A stretch of 18,576 nt of DNA, from the NCBI GenBank assembly GCA_964648275.1, contig CAZYOB010000018.1, positions 1 to 18,576 on the forward strand, in the 5' to 3' direction. The notes under the pieces were generated by a model. The model saw only the letters and a list, made by a program, of their open reading frames with translations, made no database searches and was not told the origin of the DNA. The stretch comes from CAIQPO01 sp964648275. Its GTDB lineage: Bacteria > Patescibacteriota > Microgenomatia > UBA1400 > MFAQ01. Shown piece after piece: positions 13,226 through 18,576 of this stretch; positions within the stretch are counted from its first letter, which is position 1, and the number at the start of each line of letters is the position of its first letter. A program made the translations under genes and the position numbers.

Positions 13226-13441
13226 TTAATTTCTCGGTAAGAATATCACGGCGACTAGCGCCAAAACCGCCAACACTGCATAGACGATCATGCCGAACTT
13301 CTCTTTCAGAACGACGATTAGCACCACACTGGCCATGAAGATCAGAGAGGTGAAAAAACCGGCCTTGAATCCATGAATTTTAATATTCAAAGCAAACAAG
13401 GCGAGCACTACCAATATAAGCGTGATCAGGGTCAAATCCAT
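13226..13441 (-). CDS. Small hydrophobic membrane protein
   Basis: A 71-aa protein made almost wholly of membrane-spanning sequence: about 2-20, 25-44 and 48-67, with short charged turns (KIHGFK, KEKFG) and a PRN end. The start is well supported by CGGAGG five bases before the ATG, and a terminator follows the stop. It therefore appears to be a single-gene unit between rmuC and the helicase. No family is recognised and the function is unknown. Confidence 0.75.
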   Translation of the reverse strand: MDLTLITLILVVLALFALNIKIHGFKAGFFTSLIFMASVVLIVVLKEKFGMIVYAVLAVLALVAVIFLPRN

Positions 13442-13522
13442 GACAACCTCCGATTTTTAATCTGCGAACTATCTTTGTCCTATATACTATCACCCCACCT
13501 CCTCTTCGTCAATCATTCGGGT

Positions 13523-13528
13523 TACAAT
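13523..13528 (+). promoter_or_regulatory. -10 element for a leaderless helicase transcript
   Basis: TACAAT (5/6 match to TATAAT) ends 7 bp before the helicase ATG at 13536, and no Shine-Dalgarno sequence lies between. No clear -35 is visible. The spacing is the same as in front of the surface genes. Confidence 0.42.
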
Positions 13529-13535
13529 TAGCTCA

Positions 13536-16500
13536 ATGTCAAAGACCACTCCCTCCTTCGACCTGGCCTACAGCAAACTCAATCCTGCCCAACGCCAAGC
13601 TGTGGATAATATCGAAGGCCCCACCCTCGTTCTTGCCGGTCCCGGTACCGGTAAAACTCAGGTGCTCACGGTCCGTATTGCCAACATTCTCAAAGAGACC
13701 GACACCGACCCCAGCTCCATTCTCGCTCTCACCTTCACCGAAGCCGCCGCCAAAGAAATGAAAGAGCGTCTCATCTCCCTCATCGGCAAAGACGCCTATT
13801 ACGTCAAGATCGGCACATATCACGCCCTCTGTAATGAGATCATCTCCGACAATCCCGAACGCTTCTCCCGTCCCGCGGGTCTGCAAACCGCGACCGACCT
13901 GGAAAAGATACAAATAATAAAAGACATTCTCGAGAACAACTCCTACACTCTCCTCAAACCCCTGGGTGACCCTCTCTTCTACCTCCCCTTTATAAAGTCC
14001 TCCCTCTCCGACCTCAAGCGAGAAGGCATCACTCCCAAAAAATTCACCGGGCTGGTCTCCGTCTTAAAAGATGAGTTCGATCTCCAAAAAGCCGACTTAA
14101 AAAAGACCGCTCTTCAGGAACAGGAAAAACTGGTCAACAAAAATCTCGATCTACTTGATATCTACGAAAAATACCAGCAGAAACTGACCGATCTGGGCCG
14201 CTATGACTACGACGACATGATCAACTGGGTCGTCGAGGCTTTTGAGTCCGACCAGGATTTCCTCCGCACTTATGAAGAGAACTTCCAATACATCTTGGCC
14301 GATGAATATCAAGACACCAACTCCGCTCAAAACCGCCTTCTCTTTGCTCTCTCATCTTTCTGGGGAACAGAAGCCAACATCTTTGCCGTGGGAGACCCGA
14401 ATCAGTGCCTTCCTGGTGATACAAAAATTCATACGAACCTGGGAATAAAAGAAATTAAGGAAATAAGAGCCGGAGACAAAGTTTTATCTGCAGTCGGAAA
14501 GGGATACACATCATATATCGCTGTTACAAATATCTTTAAACAAAAGAAAAAGACTAGATTTATTACTTTAACAACAGAATCAGGGAAGCAAATAGTAGCT
14601 ACAAATAATCACAAAATGTTTTGCTTCATTCCTCCCAACGAAATGACGAAACATTGGTACAACTACTTGATGTTTAAAGAAGGAGTTGGCTGGCGTTTGG
14701 GAATCACCAGAAGTTTGTCAGTCAGACTTAAAGTTGAAATTGGAGCAGATAAGATAGTTGGCATCGCCTGCCACGACACTGAGTGGGAGGCGCGCTGCAA
14801 TGAGACCATCTTATCGTTAAAATATCAAATTCCTACAATTGTTTTTAAACTTCGAAATGGAAAGGTAAACCAAGAGTACATTGATCGAGTCTTTTCAGAA
14901 TTTGACACGTATGGGAATGCCCAAAGATTGGCTGATGATCTTGGTATAAATCTCAATGAACCTCACTATTGTAGAGACGCAACCACACTCGGAAAAGGAA
15001 GAACGAAAATTAATTTTCTGATGTGTTCCAGGAGTTATCGTTCAATGTACACAAAAGCCGGCTTACTTGAACATCCGGAAATCCTCCATGAAATAAACAT
15101 CCAAACATCAAACGAGAAGGTCTTAAGCAAATTAACAGATTTAGGATTTAAATTAAGAAATAAAAATATCGGGAAGGGATTTAGGGTAACATCGACAAAC
15201 ATTAAAAAGTTGTACGAGATCGCTGAAGCTCTAGAAGAAGAACTGCCCGGTTTCATCGATATAAAGTCATCTATTGGTACCAATTCAATCCAACATCGTT
15301 CTGCTAGGGTCATGCAAATAGGCAATGTTCTTGTGGGCAACTACTTACCTGTCCTAGATGGTTTTAAAATCAAGTATGAAAAAGTTATATCCAGAACAGA
15401 TGAAATTAAAGAAGATGTTGTTTACGACCTCGAGGTAACTCCCTCTCATAACTTTGTTGCTAACAGCATTGTTGTCCACAACTCCATTTTCCGTTTCCAA
15501 GGTGCCTCAAAAGAGAATGTTGCCGCCTTCAAAAATAGATTCCCCGGTCACACTCTGGTCACCCTCACCGATAACTATCGCTCTACCCCCACCATCCTCA
15601 ACTCCTCCGCCTCTCTCTTAAGTGAATCACCTCTCACTCCTATTGTAAAACTAAAAGACCTGCCCGTTAAAGTCGTCAAACTCTCCTCTCCTATACTGGA
15701 GGATGAATTCATCACAGACATCATTAAAAAGAAGATCAAACAGGGAGTTCCTCCAAGAGAAATTGCCGTCATCGTCAAAGAGAACAAAGACATCGAGAAT
15801 CTCGCCAATCTTTTCAAAAATAAAAATCTTCCCTACCGTCTTCAGGGCGGTACCAACGTTCTTCACACTCCGCTGGTTTCCCAGTTCCTGAAGATCCTCA
15901 CCGTCGTCACTACCCTTCAGGGTCCGGTCGATGATATCGATCTCTTCACCATTCTTAATTACCCTTTCTTTGGTCTTAACCCTCTCTCGGTTTTAAAAAT
16001 TGGCAGACTTGCTCATCAAAACAAAAAGACTCTGGTCGACACTCTCCTCGACGATAACCCGGAACTGGACGACAAAGTCGTCGACGTCTTCCGCTCTCTC
16101 GTCTCCTGGAACAGCAAATCGGCTACCCTCACTCTGACCGACATCATTCAGGTGATCCTTCAGGAATCCGGACTTCTCCGGCACATTCTCTCTCTCACTC
16201 AACCTCTCATAGAACTCAATCGTTTCGGCACCCTCTTTGAAGACGTTAAGTCCCAGGCCGCCGCTTTCCGCGGACTTACCCTGGCAGGTTACGTCTTCAA
16301 CCTGCAACTGATGGACGAGAACAACATCCGTCTTGAAGAGCAATCCCTGCTTAATGATGAAGATGCCGTCACTCTAACGACAGCCCATAAAGCCAAAGGT
16401 CTGGAATGGCACACAGTTTTCATCTACCGCTTCGCCGATTCCTACTGGGGCAACAAAGCCGGCAGGCAAATGATCAAACTCCCTCCCGGCATTGTCACCC

Positions 16501-17594
16501 AAAACACCGATACCGAAGACAAGAACGCAGAAGAGAGAAGACTTTTCTATGTGGCGCTTACCCGTGCCAAACAGCAGCTCTACCTCACCGGCTCTACCCA
16601 GTACCCCGGCTCAGCCAAAATGATCTTTCCCTCCATGTTCCTCGAAGATCTCCCCAAAGAAAACTTAAAAAAACTCAAGACCAAACAATATGAATCAAGA
16701 GCCGAAAAAATTCTGGCACAGCAACTTACCAGCTCTCCTCTCCCCACTCTTGTAGACGGGGAAAAAGAATTCCTCACCGAAATAATAAAAAACTTCAAAC
16801 TCTCACCCACCTCTCTTAATACTTTCCTCGAATGTCCGTATAAATTCAAACTCGATCACCTCTACAAGATCCCGCGAGCCAAAGCTCCCGCCATGTGTTT
16901 TGGTACTGCTGTTCACTTCGCCCTCGAAGGTCTCTACCTGACACTCAATAACACAGGTAAGCTTGAGTCCAAAGAAGATTTCCTCCGGGACTTCGAAGCC
17001 GCTCTCAAAAAAGAGATCCTCTCCGACAAAGACTTCAAAGACCGCCTCACTCATGGAAAGAAAGTTCTCCCCGATTACTACGACCGGTATGAGAAAGAAT
17101 TCGAGCTCTGCCTCTTCACCGAGAAAAAATTCGGTGACTCCCTCTCCTCACAAGTATTCTTGGACGACATCCCCCTCTCGGGCAAAGCCGACAGAGTAGA
17201 CCTCACAAATAAGGAAGACAAACATGTCAGATTCGTAGACTACAAGACCGGTAAAGTCAGGACCAGAGGAGAGATAGAGGGCACCACTCAAAACTCCGAC
17301 GGTGATTACAAGCGCCAGCTCATCTTCTACCACCTCCTCTCCGAGCTGGACCAGTCATTTAAATACCAGGTAGTCCAAACAGAACTGGACTTCATTGAAC
17401 CAAAGAATGGGGAATTCAAAAAAGAAAGATTCAACATCCAGAAAGAAGAAGTAGAAGAGCTAAAAGGAGTAATAAAGGATTCAATGAAAGAGATCAGATC
17501 CCTCAACCTCGACCGGACCAAAGATACCACTCCCTGCCAAAGATGTGATTTCAGGACACATTGCTGGCCGGAGGGATTGACAGGGAAAACATAA
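13536..17594 (+). CDS. UvrD/Rep-type helicase fused to an AddB-like nuclease, containing an intein
   Basis: The 1352-aa precursor would give a 993-aa enzyme after splicing. It is an SF1A 3'-5' DNA helicase for repair or recombination. Motifs: LNPAQRQAV (Q motif), GPGTGKT (35-41), ALTFTEAAAKEM, LADEYQDTN (motif II, near 256), VGDPNQ joined after splicing to SIFRFQGA (motif III), DNYRST, TAHKAKGLEW (949-958) and EERRLFYVALTRAK (999-1012). The C-terminus is a PD-(D/E)xK nuclease: C1100 in FLECPYKF, H1127 in FGTAVHFALE, D1219 in GKADRVD, D1235-x-K1237 in VDYKTGK. C1334, C1337 and C1343 (Cx2Cx5C) with C1100 would bind a 4Fe-4S cluster as in AddB and Cas4. The extein coding strand is C-rich and favours CTC, TCC and ATC codons; residues 291-649 are not and form the intein. 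A -10 lies 7 bp upstream of the ATG. Confidence 0.94.
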   Translation: MSKTTPSFDLAYSKLNPAQRQAVDNIEGPTLVLAGPGTGKTQVLTVRIANILKETDTDPSSILALTFTEAAAKEMKERLISLIGKDAYYVKIGTYHALCNEIISDNPERFSRPAGLQTATDLEKIQIIKDILENNSYTLLKPLGDPLFYLPFIKSSLSDLKREGITPKKFTGLVSVLKDEFDLQKADLKKTALQEQEKLVNKNLDLLDIYEKYQQKLTDLGRYDYDDMINWVVEAFESDQDFLRTYEENFQYILADEYQDTNSAQNRLLFALSSFWGTEANIFAVGDPNQCLPGDTKIHTNLGIKEIKEIRAGDKVLSAVGKGYTSYIAVTNIFKQKKKTRFITLTTESGKQIVATNNHKMFCFIPPNEMTKHWYNYLMFKEGVGWRLGITRSLSVRLKVEIGADKIVGIACHDTEWEARCNETILSLKYQIPTIVFKLRNGKVNQEYIDRVFSEFDTYGNAQRLADDLGINLNEPHYCRDATTLGKGRTKINFLMCSRSYRSMYTKAGLLEHPEILHEINIQTSNEKVLSKLTDLGFKLRNKNIGKGFRVTSTNIKKLYEIAEALEEELPGFIDIKSSIGTNSIQHRSARVMQIGNVLVGNYLPVLDGFKIKYEKVISRTDEIKEDVVYDLEVTPSHNFVANSIVVHNSIFRFQGASKENVAAFKNRFPGHTLVTLTDNYRSTPTILNSSASLLSESPLTPIVKLKDLPVKVVKLSSPILEDEFITDIIKKKIKQGVPPREIAVIVKENKDIENLANLFKNKNLPYRLQGGTNVLHTPLVSQFLKILTVVTTLQGPVDDIDLFTILNYPFFGLNPLSVLKIGRLAHQNKKTLVDTLLDDNPELDDKVVDVFRSLVSWNSKSATLTLTDIIQVILQESGLLRHILSLTQPLIELNRFGTLFEDVKSQAAAFRGLTLAGYVFNLQLMDENNIRLEEQSLLNDEDAVTLTTAHKAKGLEWHTVFIYRFADSYWGNKAGRQMIKLPPGIVTQNTDTEDKNAEERRLFYVALTRAKQQLYLTGSTQYPGSAKMIFPSMFLEDLPKENLKKLKTKQYESRAEKILAQQLTSSPLPTLVDGEKEFLTEIIKNFKLSPTSLNTFLECPYKFKLDHLYKIPRAKAPAMCFGTAVHFALEGLYLTLNNTGKLESKEDFLRDFEAALKKEILSDKDFKDRLTHGKKVLPDYYDRYEKEFELCLFTEKKFGDSLSSQVFLDDIPLSGKADRVDLTNKEDKHVRFVDYKTGKVRTRGEIEGTTQNSDGDYKRQLIFYHLLSELDQSFKYQVVQTELDFIEPKNGEFKKERFNIQKEEVEELKGVIKDSMKEIRSLNLDRTKDTTPCQRCDFRTHCWPEGLTGKT
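14406..15482 (+). mobile_element. Intein in helicase motif III (359 aa)
   Basis: A protein-splicing element, residues 291-649 of the precursor. The N-terminal block begins with C1 (CLPGDTKIHTNLGIKEI). Block B is VATNNH with T66 and H69. The C-terminal blocks are VVYDLEVTPSHNF and VVHN, giving H358-N359, followed by Ser as the first C-extein residue. All splicing residues look intact. Removing it restores VGDPNQ-SIFRFQGA, the normal UvrD motif III, so the borders are precise. The DNA is clearly richer in A/T (AAA, ATA, AGA codons) than the flanking extein, which indicates recent transfer. About 220 residues lie between the splicing blocks, enough for a homing endonuclease, but no LAGLIDADG or HNH motif is seen. 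A GIY-YIG-like segment lies at intein residues 85-108. Confidence 0.95.
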
Positions 17595-17835
17595 CGTATT
17601 CTGGGGAGTATGGGACGAAGTCCGAACTCTTCTTTGTAAAATTTACTTAATTCCCTTATTGCGTCCTCATACATCTGGAATCTAAAGCCTCCTGATTCCT
17701 AAAGTTCTCCTCCTCACCACTATCACTATTTCCCTTTCGACCAAGGACAATATTCAGATAAATCTCTTGCCTTCTCTTTCCAAAAGATTCATACTGAGAT
17801 CACGGTAAGTAAATTATTAAATTCAAAAAAATAAT
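17595..17835. other. Gap with possible decayed coding fragments
   Basis: No complete gene is supported in these 241 bp. Two stretches look protein-like: on the minus strand from 17674, MYEDAIRELSKFYKEEFGLR, and on the plus strand ending near 17833, DQGQYSDKSLAFSFQKIH. The first runs antisense into the helicase and the second has no start codon after its upstream stop. They may be remnants of lost genes or chance. A weak hairpin GGAC-GAA-GTCC at 17613-17623 lies after the helicase stop. Confidence 0.3.
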
Positions 17836-18051
17836 ATGTCCGACTTTGGATTGTTACTCATCATCATCGCCTGGGGAATTCAGTTTTTTGCCAAAGGCAA
17901 GAACATCAACCCACTTTTCATCGCCACCTATGTCGCCGGTGTCGCCCTCCTCACCTTCGACGGTTTCGCCAATGATCAGACCTCCCCTGCCTTCTACAAC
18001 TTTGTTGCCCTGGTGATCGCCCTGGCTGTATTTTTCAAGCACAAGAAGTAA
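17836..18051 (+). CDS. Small hydrophobic membrane protein
   Basis: A 71-aa protein with three short hydrophobic segments (about 5-18, 27-43 and 53-67), a basic turn AKGKN between the first two and a basic end FKHKK, so the C-terminus is probably cytoplasmic. It starts at an ATG after an A-rich tract with no Shine-Dalgarno. It stands 22 bp before the PIF1-like helicase gene on the same strand and may be co-transcribed. It is not related in obvious sequence to the 71-aa protein at 13226-13441. The function is unknown. Confidence 0.7.
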   Translation: MSDFGLLLIIIAWGIQFFAKGKNINPLFIATYVAGVALLTFDGFANDQTSPAFYNFVALVIALAVFFKHKK

Positions 18052-18073
18052 GCCCTGGCTGGTAAACTAGAGC

Positions 18074-18576
18074 ATGAAGTCGAACGATAATTCCTCTGAT
18101 ATAGCCACTGAAATTTTTGGCGGAGAAGAGATCGAGATCGTCAACCTTCGCGACCTGGAACCCAAAGAGCTCACCGTCAATCCGGAAAAGTCCGACATCT
18201 TCGACAAAATAGAGAACTCCCATAAACATTTCTTCATCACCGGTAAAGCCGGCACCGGCAAATCCCATCTTCTCAAGTTCCTCAAGACCAACTCCAAAAA
18301 ACAGGTCGTCGTCTGTGCTCCCACCGGCGTAGCCGCTCTTAACGTCTCTGGTCAAACCCTGCACTCCTTCTTTAAGATCCCTCCTCACTTTGTTAATCCG
18401 GAGGAAGTAAAACTAAATAACAAAGTTGCCGAACTCCTTCGCCATGTAGAGGTACTTGTCCTCGACGAAGTCTCCATGGTCAGAGCGGAGATGATCGACA
18501 TCATCGACCACCTGCTCAAGCAAGCCAGAGAACCTTTTACTCCTTTTGGTGGTGTCCAGCTGGTTATGTTCGGTGA
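18074..18576 (+). CDS. PIF1/RecD-like helicase, N-terminal part (runs off the window)
   Basis: 167 codons are present with no stop before the window edge. A polar N-terminus (1-50) leads into an SF1B helicase domain: Walker A GKAGTGKS (57-64), motif Ia APTGVAALNVSGQTLHSFF (82-100), and Walker B LDEVSMVRAEMID (130-142), then FGGVQLVMFG, the start of motif III. The wording TGVAALNVSGQTLHSFF is characteristic of the PIF1 family, which unwinds DNA 5'-3' and acts on forks and G-quadruplexes. The ATG is preceded five bases upstream by TGGTAAACT, an extended -10-like element. The C-terminal part, where CPR homologues may carry extra domains, is not visible. Confidence 0.92.
   Translation, partial: MKSNDNSSDIATEIFGGEEIEIVNLRDLEPKELTVNPEKSDIFDKIENSHKHFFITGKAGTGKSHLLKFLKTNSKKQVVVCAPTGVAALNVSGQTLHSFFKIPPHFVNPEEVKLNNKVAELLRHVEVLVLDEVSMVRAEMIDIIDHLLKQAREPFTPFGGVQLVMFG

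Noticed and set aside
14406..15482. The A/T-rich insert in the helicase as an insertion sequence or group I/II intron
   Set aside because: The reading frame is continuous through the insert, it begins with Cys and ends His-Asn before Ser, and it carries intein splicing blocks, so it acts at the protein level.
17613..17623. GGAC-GAA-GTCC hairpin as a terminator for the helicase
   Set aside because: The stem is only four base pairs and the following pyrimidine stretch is interrupted, so it is too weak to call.
17327..17674. A 115-codon minus-strand open frame opposite the end of the helicase gene
   Set aside because: Most of it is the antisense shadow of the nuclease domain of a clearly real gene. 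Only its first ~25 codons lie in the gap and look protein-like, so it is noted as a possible remnant and not called as a gene.

Overview
The window reads like a chromosomal segment of a Candidate Phyla Radiation bacterium (Patescibacteria, probably Microgenomates). This is an inference from gene content, not a database match. The grounds are modular secreted proteins with a WRNDD signature, many small membrane proteins, a compact MetRS, an intein-split UvrD helicase and several starts that look leaderless. Genes end normally at TGA, so the recoded UGA of Gracilibacteria is unlikely.

Region 1 (1-3733, minus strand): a MetRS - TatD nuclease - family-2 glycosyltransferase operon with 1-17 bp overlaps. 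The glycosyltransferase is broken by a frameshift that also removes conserved residues. Beyond it, a strong extended -10 precedes the first codons of another minus-strand gene that runs off the window.

Region 2 (3795-9754, plus strand): a five-gene cell-surface module. It encodes an 865-aa multidomain secreted protein, a 169-aa secreted protein that repeats its C-terminal module, a 208-aa Ig-like protein with one C-terminal membrane anchor, a 377-aa secreted protein ending in a dockerin-like EF-hand module, and a 338-aa membrane protein with a cytoplasmic zinc ribbon and an external cohesin-like domain. The last three genes overlap by ATGA, which implies coupled translation. This is the most interesting part of the window: a likely dockerin/cohesin receptor pair beside an arrangement resembling the WxL / DUF916 systems of Gram-positive bacteria.

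Region 3 (9753-12195, minus strand): three paralogous small zinc-ribbon proteins of unknown function with identical Cys spacing, canonical Shine-Dalgarno sites and their own terminators. Upstream lie a TrpR/YerC-type regulator and a four-helix membrane protein.

Region 4 (12205-18576, mostly plus strand): DNA-maintenance genes. These are an RmuC homologue, a small minus-strand membrane protein, a UvrD/Rep helicase fused to an AddB/Cas4-like Fe-S nuclease and interrupted by a 359-aa intein, a small membrane protein, and the N-terminal part of a PIF1/RecD-like helicase that leaves the window. The intein is visibly more A/T-rich than the C-rich exteins and lacks an obvious LAGLIDADG motif. It carries a segment that can be read as a diverged GIY-YIG nuclease.

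No tRNA, rRNA, CRISPR array or insertion sequence was recognised. No intergenic gap exceeds 300 bp.
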